Shown here piece after piece: positions 53,025 to 60,848 of a DNA stretch of 64,000 bases. The notes below the pieces were generated by a model. It ran no database searches. It saw only the letters and a list, made by a program, of their open reading frames with translations, and was not told the DNA's origin. Source of the stretch: Saccharofermentans sp. (GTDB taxonomy: Bacteria > Bacillota > Clostridia > Saccharofermentanales > Saccharofermentanaceae); contig JAILNR010000008.1 of the NCBI GenBank assembly GCA_024691325.1, forward strand, positions 53,488-117,487. The letters run 5' to 3'. A program made the translations under genes and the position numbers. Each line of letters opens with the position of its first letter. Position 1 is the stretch's first letter.

Positions 53025-54261
53025 TCAGTTTTGCTCCTCTGCATATAATCTCTATGCACATTCTTCCGTTGTGGTACGGGCACTTCCATTCGTCAACGAC
53101 AGGAAGCGTTCGGTTTGCTATACCATTTTTGTCAGTCTCGCTGTACCACTCCCTGGGAAAGACTTCCATTACAAGATGATTCTCTATGAACGACCACGTC
53201 CTTACAGCATCATACAGTGCCTCTTCGTCGGATTTCTTCATATATTCATTAACAAATCCGATGACGGCCTCAGCCTGTACCCACCAGATCCTTCTTTCAT
53301 CAACTACACCGTTCTCACACTCATTCGCCAATGACCCGTTGAAGGCGGCATTTGTTACCTCGTGAAGCATCTTACTGGTTACATCGCTGTATTCGTCCCG
53401 TATCTTCCGGTCATCCAATATCTCGATTGTTCTATCCATAAGCCACGAAGTCTCAATATCATGACCATATGAATAGAGGTCGATAATGGAGTTATACTCA
53501 TGGTCCATGAAGACTTTCTGCCTTTGAAGCTTCTCATCCCAGATACAATCTTTGTGGGTCTTGAGTATCTCCTCTATTGCCGCCTTTACTTCTTCATCCC
53601 GCGTGACACGGTATAGCTCGGTATAAGCTTCCATAACATGAAGAAGGGTGTTCATCGTCCTGTCGGCTATGACACCATTCTCGGACAGCTTATCGTTTTT
53701 CTCGGGCTCAAAATCCCTGCTGAAGGACTCAAGATAACCGCCCTCATCCCTCATCTTAATCTCGATAATATGAAACAACTTATAAGCAAGTTCCAATGCA
53801 CTTTTATCTTTTGAAGCATCATAGTACGACGCAAGACCATATATGGCAAAGGCCTGATTATATGTGTGCTTTGTTGAATCGGAAACCTTTCCGTCTCTTT
53901 TTACTGACCAGTACAAACCTCCGTATTTCTCATCAAGAAAGTCTCTTACCATAAAATCGTATGCCCAATCGGCTGCAGCTTTGATATCGTCATATGCATA
54001 TCCGCACCCACAGATATCGTCAGATTTTATCAGGTGAGATTTATAAAGACGGCAGCAATTCGAGAAGAACCACAGGATCCTGCTGTTGAGAATCGCTCCT
54101 TTCTCATGATTTGTCTCTATGGTTCCATCCGCATATCTCGCTCCATAGAAACCTCCGAACAGAGGATCTTTCATCGATAACCAAAACGGGATCAGATCAT
54201 GTGTAAGGTGTTCTTTTAACGAATTCTCAAGCTTATCGTAGATCAGATTATAAGTTGCCAT
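53002..54261 (-). CDS. Cellobiose/mannobiose 2-epimerase
   Basis: A 419-residue (alpha/alpha)6-barrel epimerase. Catalytic-His segments are [26 protein letters not shown] and the C-terminal [29 protein letters not shown] is diagnostic of cellobiose 2-epimerases. It turns beta-1,4-mannobiose into mannosylglucose, the substrate of the adjacent GH130. It follows the permease gene by three bases. Confidence 0.92.
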   Translation of the reverse strand: MATYNLIYDKLENSLKEHLTHDLIPFWLSMKDPLFGGFYGARYADGTIETNHEKGAILNSRILWFFSNCCRLYKSHLIKSDDICGCGYAYDDIKAAADWAYDFMVRDFLDEKYGGLYWSVKRDGKVSDSTKHTYNQAFAIYGLASYYDASKDKSALELAYKLFHIIEIKMRDEGGYLESFSRDFEPEKNDKLSENGVIADRTMNTLLHVMEAYTELYRVTRDEEVKAAIEEILKTHKDCIWDEKLQRQKVFMDHEYNSIIDLYSYGHDIETSWLMDRTIEILDDRKIRDEYSDVTSKMLHEVTNAAFNGSLANECENGVVDERRIWWVQAEAVIGFVNEYMKKSDEEALYDAVRTWSFIENHLVMEVFPREWYSETDKNGIANRTLPVVDEWKCPYHNGRMCIEIICRGAKLNDTFQVL

Positions 54262-54264
54262 TTG

Positions 54265-55158
54265 TCACTCCTTGACCGCACCCTCTGTAATTCCTGAATA
54301 TATCTGCTTCTGGCAGAAGATAAACACGATCAATGCGGGTAACAGCGAAATGATTACACCGGCACAAATAAGGTTATATTGGCTTCCCATAGGCCCTACG
54401 AAGGTATATAGGGATGTTGCCATCGTATGAAGTTTCTTATCCATAAGATAGAGATTTGCACAGTAGTATTCGTTATAAACTGCGACCCCCTTAAGAATGC
54501 AAGATGTTACTATAGCAGGCTTCAAAAGAGGCAGAATCACCTTCCAATATACGACCCAGTAATTTGCACCATCGATAATCGCAGACTCATCAAGAGATAC
54601 GGGGATATTCTCTATAAACTGTATAAAAATATAGATTGATATGACATCAGTTCCGCACATCATCAATATGTATCCGTAAAGATGATTGACGAGTCCCAGG
54701 CTGCTCATGATGTTGTATACCGTAACCTGCATTGCTACTGCAGGAAGGATAGATGCAACGAGGAACAGATTCCTGATGAGCTTATTGCCCTTAAACTTAA
54801 ATCTGTTAAGAATGAAGGCTAGCTGTGTTCCTATAACTACAGATATGAAAAGTACACATAGCATGACGATAACGGAATTAAGGAAAGCCCTTCCCATATC
54901 TGCAGTTACAAAGGCCTTTATGAAGTTCCTGAAATTAAGAGGATTCTCAGGCAAAGACATAACATTGGTTCTCTGATACTCTTCGTCAGTCTTGAACGCT
55001 GTTATTACACAGGATACGATCGGTACTACAGAGAACAGGGAAAAGAACGTCAGTGATACATATTGAACTATCTTCCAGATTACTTCGTAGATGTGTGACC
55101 TTCTCTTCTGTGTGTCAACAGGAGGGGTTCTAAATCCATAATAATTTACTGTGCTCAT
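54265..55158 (-). CDS. Sugar ABC transporter permease 2
   Basis: A 297-residue MalG/MsmG-type permease with six transmembrane helices and the EAA loop ESAIIDGANYWVVYWKVILP, which contacts an ATPase. No ATPase gene is in the locus, so a shared MsmK-like subunit elsewhere must energise it. It lies seven bases after permease 1. Confidence 0.92.
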   Translation of the reverse strand: MSTVNYYGFRTPPVDTQKRRSHIYEVIWKIVQYVSLTFFSLFSVVPIVSCVITAFKTDEEYQRTNVMSLPENPLNFRNFIKAFVTADMGRAFLNSVIVMLCVLFISVVIGTQLAFILNRFKFKGNKLIRNLFLVASILPAVAMQVTVYNIMSSLGLVNHLYGYILMMCGTDVISIYIFIQFIENIPVSLDESAIIDGANYWVVYWKVILPLLKPAIVTSCILKGVAVYNEYYCANLYLMDKKLHTMATSLYTFVGPMGSQYNLICAGVIISLLPALIVFIFCQKQIYSGITEGAVKE

Positions 55159-55165
55159 AGTGATC

Positions 55166-56164
55166 TCACCTCCTGTTAAAGCGAACAGAATTATTGCTTG
55201 TCAGTCTGCGTTTGTGCTCACGCACAGCCCTTAACTTTGCTCTCTTTATAATCAACTCATCATTAGGGAACAGCTGATTCATGATCATCTTTTGGAACGC
55301 AGTGCAGACCATGATGATGACAAGCAGAACAACCGCCATCGCACTGGCAAGTCCGACTTTTTGCGTCGTATGAGCTATCGTGTTCATGATTACGAAGTAT
55401 GTACCTGTACCGTTTGAACCACCGGTAATAACAAAAGGCTGCTCAAACGCACTGAGTGATCCTGTTACAGACAATATAAGATTGAGAGTCAGAACTGGTT
55501 TGATTCCGGGCAGGATAATGTGAAGGAACTGATGCCAGCGGTTCGCTCCATCGAGCGCTGCCGACTCATATAGTGTTGGATCAATAGACATGATCGCACC
55601 AAGGAAAAGCACCATATTCTGACCGAAATATCTCCATATTGATGTCGCAACAAGTGACCAGTTATTAATACTTTGGTCTTTGAGCCAGTATGGAAGATTC
55701 TCGAGGTCAAACCCGCACCATCCCAGGATGGTATCAAAAACGAATCCTCTGGTATAGAAGAATTTGAATATAAAACCGATGGCTATACCGCTTATAAGGT
55801 AAGGGAAGAATATCATTCCCTTATAGATGTTACCGAGCCTCACCTTAAAGCTCAGGATAGTTGCCAGATATAAAGCTAAGGCAAGCTGGATCAGAGCGCC
55901 TACAATGTAGTAAAGGCTAAGCTTCAAGGCAGAAAAACAGTCGTCTCTCGAGAATACGTCAATGTAGTTCTTTAATCCGACAAACTCTCTGTTCTCAGCA
56001 GGTGTGGTGTATTTGAGCTTCATAAAGCTGAACTTAACCATCTCTGCAAAAGGTAAATACGTAAAAACAAAAAGCAAGAGCAGAGGGATAAGCGTAAACA
56101 TAAATATGATAAGAGTCTGCTGTCCCTTTTTGCTTTTAATCCATTTAACTAGTTCCAATGACAT
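55166..56164 (-). CDS. Sugar ABC transporter permease 1
   Basis: A 332-residue MalF/MsmF-type permease. The EAA loop reads ESAALDGANRWHQFLHIILP and six helices are visible after a basic N-terminus. The start MSLELVKW is selected because GGAGAAG precedes it; a longer frame runs back into the intergenic hairpin. The C-terminal 35 residues are Arg-rich and cytosolic. Confidence 0.9.
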   Translation of the reverse strand: MSLELVKWIKSKKGQQTLIIFMFTLIPLLLLFVFTYLPFAEMVKFSFMKLKYTTPAENREFVGLKNYIDVFSRDDCFSALKLSLYYIVGALIQLALALYLATILSFKVRLGNIYKGMIFFPYLISGIAIGFIFKFFYTRGFVFDTILGWCGFDLENLPYWLKDQSINNWSLVATSIWRYFGQNMVLFLGAIMSIDPTLYESAALDGANRWHQFLHIILPGIKPVLTLNLILSVTGSLSAFEQPFVITGGSNGTGTYFVIMNTIAHTTQKVGLASAMAVVLLVIIMVCTAFQKMIMNQLFPNDELIIKRAKLRAVREHKRRLTSNNSVRFNRR

Positions 56165-56190
56165 AACACTTCTCCGTATCGTGTTGGTAT

Positions 56191-56220
56191 GGTTGCCCGG
56201 GGGATTTAGCCCGGGCAACC
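56191..56220 (-). other. GC-rich hairpin between binding-protein and permease genes
   Basis: A perfect 11-bp stem GGTTGCCCGGG / CCCGGGCAACC with an 8-base loop and no T-run. Such structures usually protect the 3' end of the upstream segment and give more binding protein than permease. Confidence 0.75.
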
Positions 56221-56255
56221 TACACAACTTATTAGGGGCTTGAAGAATGACTTAA

Positions 56256-57656
56256 TCAGTTTGTCTCAACACCCAATGAATTCTGGGCATCCGTCCAACG
56301 GACATTCCATGATTCCATGATCTCTTCAAAGGTCATATCTCCATTTGAAGCATGCTCTATGATCTCCTGGATCTTGTCATTTCCACCGTTGTTTATATTG
56401 AGTTCTGACTCAGCATTGAGTTCGTTCAAAAGATCTTCCTCTCCTTCGATGGCAGGCTCATCCTCTAAGAATGTGACGCCGCCAAAATCAAGCTTTGTAT
56501 CTGCTCCGGGAGTGATGGGAAGACCATCTTCGTTGTATGAGAAATTAGATTCTTCTGTTAACCACTTAACAAATATTAAAGCTCCGAGGATCTCTTCTTC
56601 TGTAGCATTTCTGTTAATACCGTAGCAGTAATCCGCGCCCGCCGAAGCATACTGGACTCCGTCTACTGTAATAGGGAAAGGCATATATCCGATATCTTCG
56701 GCATTAGGACCTGCAGCCTCCATCTGAGGATAAGCCCAGGAACCAAGAACCATACAGCCGATCTCACCTGCATTGAGCATTCCCTTGCAGCCTTCCCAAT
56801 CGGTAGTGGTGTAGTCATCCTCTGTAAGTCCGAGAGAAACTGCATCATAGAGGATTTGATAAACAGCATATGCGTGTGTACCATCACCATAGTCACGGAA
56901 AGGATTCTCTTCATGAAGAAGGCCATTATTCATGTAAGTAGGATCGCCAGTAGCGTTGTTACCAATGTATGCATCCCATGCGCCCATTGTCCAACCTGCC
57001 GCATAATTCGTATATAGAGGAATAGCATCAGTATTCTCTCTTATCTTCAGCAAAGCAGATATGAATTCATCAGGCGTTGTAGGGATCTCTGTTACACCAG
57101 CCTCCTCGAAGACTGCTCTGTTGTATACGATACCCTGTGTTGTAGCAGTTGAAGGGATGCCATAGACTTCACCGTCATATTCCCATGTCGTAGCATAGTT
57201 AATGAGGGATGACATAGTATCAAGATCACCGTATGAAATGAAATAAGTAGAAAGATCAGCTTTATCAACAGCGGGGATTCCCATAATAGTCTCATAAGAA
57301 CCGGACTGCAGATGAGTAAGAGCATCCTCTGCGTAGTTGGTATCCGTTGTGATCTGAACATCGATTCCGGGATACATCTCATGGAATGCTTCAAGATACT
57401 CTTCCCAAGTAACTCCGCCGTAATCAGGGGAATCAAGATCTGTTCTGTGATTAAACATAGTGATCGTTACTTCGAGGTCAGTATAGTCTTCGCCCAAAGT
57501 AATGTCGGCATAGCTCACAGCAGATGCTTCTTCAGCAGCGGGAGTACCACTACCCGAATCACCACTTTCAGAGTCACCAGTTCCTTCGCTGCAGCCGGAC
57601 ATACATAAAAGCATTGAACCGACTGTAAGTGCAGCAATTACCTTTCTCGTCTTCAT
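56256..57656 (-). CDS. Oligosaccharide-binding lipoprotein of ABC transporter
   Basis: A 466-residue extracellular solute-binding protein (family 1). Signal peptide MKTRKVIAALTVGSML with lipobox CMSGC, then a Gly/Ser/Glu linker. The mature part has TITMFNHR, NTNYAEDALTHLQSG, GEVYGIPSTATTQG and YNRAVFEEAGV segments typical of sugar binders. The start is fixed by GGAGGA. It heads the operon with both permeases, the epimerase, two GH130s and manA, so mannan oligosaccharides are the likely ligands. Confidence 0.92.
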   Translation of the reverse strand: MKTRKVIAALTVGSMLLCMSGCSEGTGDSESGDSGSGTPAAEEASAVSYADITLGEDYTDLEVTITMFNHRTDLDSPDYGGVTWEEYLEAFHEMYPGIDVQITTDTNYAEDALTHLQSGSYETIMGIPAVDKADLSTYFISYGDLDTMSSLINYATTWEYDGEVYGIPSTATTQGIVYNRAVFEEAGVTEIPTTPDEFISALLKIRENTDAIPLYTNYAAGWTMGAWDAYIGNNATGDPTYMNNGLLHEENPFRDYGDGTHAYAVYQILYDAVSLGLTEDDYTTTDWEGCKGMLNAGEIGCMVLGSWAYPQMEAAGPNAEDIGYMPFPITVDGVQYASAGADYCYGINRNATEEEILGALIFVKWLTEESNFSYNEDGLPITPGADTKLDFGGVTFLEDEPAIEGEEDLLNELNAESELNINNGGNDKIQEIIEHASNGDMTFEEIMESWNVRWTDAQNSLGVETN

Positions 57657-57847
57657 AAATCTGTCCTCCAATAATTTTTTTGCTGATCATTCAGACGATT
57701 AAATTATATTGACCGCATTAAGTCTTTTCATTAGATTAATTTATTATTTTTCGTACATTATTGACATTTTGTTGGCGTTTTACCACAGCTCGCCCAACAG
57801 TCCAGCAAGCATATTGTGCATTATTCACAACTTGGTATAAATATACA

Positions 57848-57855
57848 TTTAATCG
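57848..57855. promoter_or_regulatory. TTTAATCG motif in divergent intergenic region
   Basis: TTTAATCG here, its complement at 57696-57703, and again at 63142-63149 within a CGATTTTAATCG palindrome upstream of the GH36 gene. A possible shared operator of the AraC or LacI regulator. Confidence 0.3.
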
Positions 57856-57890
57856 ATAGGTTATAATTACTTATATTTAACTTAATTTTC

Positions 57891-57918
57891 TTGAATATTT
57901 GTTAATAAATGTTATATT
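57891..57918 (+). promoter_or_regulatory. Promoter of AraC regulator
   Basis: TTGAAT, a 16-base spacer and TATATT with extended TG (TGTTATATT), ending six bases before the ATG. Confidence 0.7.
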
Positions 57919-57924
57919 CATGTT

Positions 57925-58782
57925 ATGTGTACTATTACCCGGCTTGATCCATATGATGATTTACAGAACTGGAAGGACTCCGGCCTCTTTATAATCACGG
58001 GCGGAGGATCATTTGCGATTGGTGAACCTACGATAATCCTGCCCACAGACGATCTTGCCGACAGTATCATGTTCTTATTTGTGGAGTCAGGCTCTGCCGT
58101 TATCTCAACTGAAAGCTTGGAAGAAATCATTATTCAAGGGCGCTGCGCTATAACCGACTGCAATTATCACCCGGCAATAAACTGCACCTCAGACACCACG
58201 ATACATCTGTACACTTTCTGCGGAAAAGCATGTTTACAGACCCTCGGTCTGATAGATTTTCAGTCGGGTAAGATTTTGATAACCGATTATTCGGCAACTG
58301 ACAGAAGAAATCTTCTTTTGCAGCTTGAGAAACTTGACAGATTGAAGAACTCGGTAGATGAGTTGTCAGTTTTATTAAGATCTCAGATATTTCAGAACAT
58401 TATAACCAAGCTTATCAAAGTAAATTACAATGACAGTTTCCCCGATATAGTAGATGTGTCTTTGCCGGAACATGTTAAGATCTGTATCGATTTCATCAAC
58501 AAGAATTACGCATCGGAGATAAGCCTGGACACTCTCGCATCAGAGGCAGGTATAAATAAATACTCACTTTCGAGAGACTTCACCGCTCTTATAGGAACAT
58601 CTCCCATCCAGTATCTCAAGAACAAAAGGATAGATGTTGCAAAAGGTTTCTTAAAAAACAGTTCTCTGTCTATAAGAGATGTGGGCATCGCAGCTGGAAT
58701 ACCGGATACTACAAACTTTATCCGTACATTTAAGAAAAGTACAGGTACGACTCCGCTTAAATACCGGAACCTATATTTCTGA
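57925..58782 (+). CDS. AraC-family transcriptional regulator
   Basis: A 285-residue regulator. The N-terminal half (about 1-165) is a sensing domain without a named signature. The C-terminal 100 residues hold two helix-turn-helix motifs: LDTLASEAGINKYSLSRDFTALIG and IRDVGIAAGIPDTTNFIRTFKK. It is divergent from the binding-protein gene and so probably activates the mannan operon. The mRNA seems to be leaderless. Its 3' end overlaps convergent lacI-type gene by 26 bases. Confidence 0.9.
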   Translation: MCTITRLDPYDDLQNWKDSGLFIITGGGSFAIGEPTIILPTDDLADSIMFLFVESGSAVISTESLEEIIIQGRCAITDCNYHPAINCTSDTTIHLYTFCGKACLQTLGLIDFQSGKILITDYSATDRRNLLLQLEKLDRLKNSVDELSVLLRSQIFQNIITKLIKVNYNDSFPDIVDVSLPEHVKICIDFINKNYASEISLDTLASEAGINKYSLSRDFTALIGTSPIQYLKNKRIDVAKGFLKNSSLSIRDVGIAAGIPDTTNFIRTFKKSTGTTPLKYRNLYF

Positions 58783-59779
58783 CACTCTCGCCTTCGATGA
58801 CCTTACCGCCAACTACGTGGATCCCTGTCCTCGCATGTTCATTCATAAGTTTTCTGATCATAGTATTAATCGTCCGCTTGGCCATCTCGTTCATATCGAC
58901 CGCATACGTCGTGAGCCTTATATCCAAAACCCCGGGTGCAAGGTAATTATCATATCCCACAACTGAAAAGTCGTCAGGAACGCTGTATCCCATCTTATTT
59001 AGTTTCTTGATAAGCACCGAAGCTGTCAGATCGCAGTTGCACACAAAAGCACTCGGATGGTCAGCGGGAATCCTTATAAGATCCTCCTCTATCACACCTG
59101 TCAGTCTTCTGTCATCAATCCTGTAATCAGCCGGAACTTCAATTCCGTGTTCAAGGAGAGACTTCCTGTAACCAAGATATCGGTCCATGATGGAATTGTT
59201 GGCGTTGATTGTTCCTACAAACGCAATCTTCCTGTGCCCATTCTCCAAAAGATAATTTGTAAGATAGTACGAGCCGTAGAAGTTATCTGAAACCACCGAA
59301 TAGATATCGCTCCTGTCAGTTGCAAAATCCATATAAACAACAGGAATCCTGCTCTCTTCCTCGATGATCTTCAGATAGTCTTTATCGAGCTTGCCCACAA
59401 CCACTATGCCGTCACATTTTCCCGAAGTAATAAGCTTCGGCAACAGCTTCAAAGCTTCCATTCTCTCCGTAACGACTTCCATAAGGGTGAAACAATTGCG
59501 GGAACCTGCACGCTTGGTAAGACATTGGTACATCTGAAGATAAAAAGAATCATAATTATCAAGGTACATATCGTGTATAAGAACACCGATATTAAAAGAC
59601 TTCTCTTTCGTACCATTTAATTCTGAAGGGGTCTTATATCCAAGTTCATCAGCGAGTTTCACTATCTTTTGTCTGACTTCCTCGCTGACGCCTTTTTTAC
59701 CGGACAAAGCTTTAGATACCGTAACTGTGCTAACTCCCACCTGCGCTGCTATATCTGATAACTTTACACTCTTGCCCAT
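58757..59779 (-). CDS. LacI-family transcriptional regulator
   Basis: A 340-residue regulator: N-terminal HTH and hinge (VKLSDIAAQVGVSTVTVSKA), then a periplasmic-binding-protein-like ligand domain with DGIVVVGKLD, NGHRKIAFVG and FVCNCDLTA. The start MGKSVKL has GGAGAAG upstream; a GTG four codons earlier is possible. It has its own extended -10 promoter (TGATATAAT, 59814-59822) overlapping the stop of the esterase gene, besides being in the GH36-esterase operon. Confidence 0.92.
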   Translation of the reverse strand: MGKSVKLSDIAAQVGVSTVTVSKALSGKKGVSEEVRQKIVKLADELGYKTPSELNGTKEKSFNIGVLIHDMYLDNYDSFYLQMYQCLTKRAGSRNCFTLMEVVTERMEALKLLPKLITSGKCDGIVVVGKLDKDYLKIIEEESRIPVVYMDFATDRSDIYSVVSDNFYGSYYLTNYLLENGHRKIAFVGTINANNSIMDRYLGYRKSLLEHGIEVPADYRIDDRRLTGVIEEDLIRIPADHPSAFVCNCDLTASVLIKKLNKMGYSVPDDFSVVGYDNYLAPGVLDIRLTTYAVDMNEMAKRTINTMIRKLMNEHARTGIHVVGGKVIEGESVRNIGSGI

Positions 59780-59813
59780 ATTCTTCTCCACTTGCTTTGT
59801 TGTTTTCGTGCCT

Positions 59814-59822
59814 ATTATATCA
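59814..59822 (-). promoter_or_regulatory. Extended -10 promoter of LacI-type gene
   Basis: TGATATAAT on the minus strand, overlapping the stop codon of the upstream esterase gene. Confidence 0.6.
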
Positions 59823-60848
59823 AACGAGCAAGTTATTCGAATTCAAAAATTCCTTTATCCTGTCCGCATCTTTTCGATGGGTCACGGCAGACGGATGGAA
59901 ACTCCCCATCCCATCCTTCTTGGGATCATGCTCGGGGAGTTCAAGAAGGTACAGGTTATCGAAGCCGTCCTCCTTCATCTTGGTTATCACCTTCTCAACA
60001 TGATCAAATGTACCCGGAGAGAGTGTCCCAATCACACTAAGTATAGCCGCGTTCTTGTGGTAAGTCCTTAATGTATAAAGAAAACTCTCATAGGCCGCTT
60101 TGAATCCGTTAAGGATGTTGGGCTCATCAAAGTGTCCAGCGTCATTTGTGCCCAGATTGACCACGATAACATCGGGCTCGAATTCAGTATGGTCGTTCAG
60201 TTTCTCCTTGTCATAGAACCAGTTGGTATAGCCATAAACTTTGGGGACGGTCCCCATGGGATTCCCCTCATAATCTGTGAAAACGCCATACCCAGACACA
60301 CTGACCCACCTCGAATCAAGATCAAGATCCTTCGTGAGAAACGCTCCGTAGCTTTTCTCACCATCTTCATCCCTGATCGTGTACTCTGCCTCGGGTTCTG
60401 CCCGCACGCCAAAGCCACACGTTATAGAATCACCGATAAATTCAAACTTCTTCTTTCCGGAAGGAATTGTGCTTATCTTCTCCAAAGCCCCGTCAACCTC
60501 GATGCCGCTAACACCCGCGAAAGACATCGCGGCCTCTGTTATCTTAACTATCCTGATGGTGTGCTGAAGCTTTTTCTCTCCTTCATCAAGTTTCCAAAGC
60601 AGCACCCGTTCTCTGCTCCTGTTAAGCACAATCTCTTTATATATTTCACCATCCTTATAGATCCTGAGTCCGGGAGCATCCACCGGAAGGTTATCGCCCG
60701 TTCTTAATACGGCTGTCAGTGATGTGCCGTTGACCTTGAACTCCACATAACTGTTCGTGTATCCGAGAATTGCTTCCCCGTTATCGAATATTACTCTCCC
60801 ACCAAAAGCAGCGATATCAGTTCCCTTTTCCAGGTTATAGCTTCTCAT
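59820..60848 (-). CDS. CE2-type SGNH carbohydrate acetylesterase
   Basis: A 342-residue esterase: an N-terminal beta-sandwich (about 1-115) and an SGNH hydrolase domain with FIGDSITCGFG (Ser), VVNLGTNDAG and the C-terminal SFHPSAVTH (His). This two-domain layout is that of CE2 acetyl-mannan/acetyl-xylan esterases. No signal peptide, so it removes acetyl groups from imported oligosaccharides. The ATG at 60848 fits the AGGAG site better than the ATG at 60854. It overlaps the GH36 gene end. Confidence 0.87.
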   Translation of the reverse strand: MRSYNLEKGTDIAAFGGRVIFDNGEAILGYTNSYVEFKVNGTSLTAVLRTGDNLPVDAPGLRIYKDGEIYKEIVLNRSRERVLLWKLDEGEKKLQHTIRIVKITEAAMSFAGVSGIEVDGALEKISTIPSGKKKFEFIGDSITCGFGVRAEPEAEYTIRDEDGEKSYGAFLTKDLDLDSRWVSVSGYGVFTDYEGNPMGTVPKVYGYTNWFYDKEKLNDHTEFEPDVIVVNLGTNDAGHFDEPNILNGFKAAYESFLYTLRTYHKNAAILSVIGTLSPGTFDHVEKVITKMKEDGFDNLYLLELPEHDPKKDGMGSFHPSAVTHRKDADRIKEFLNSNNLLV

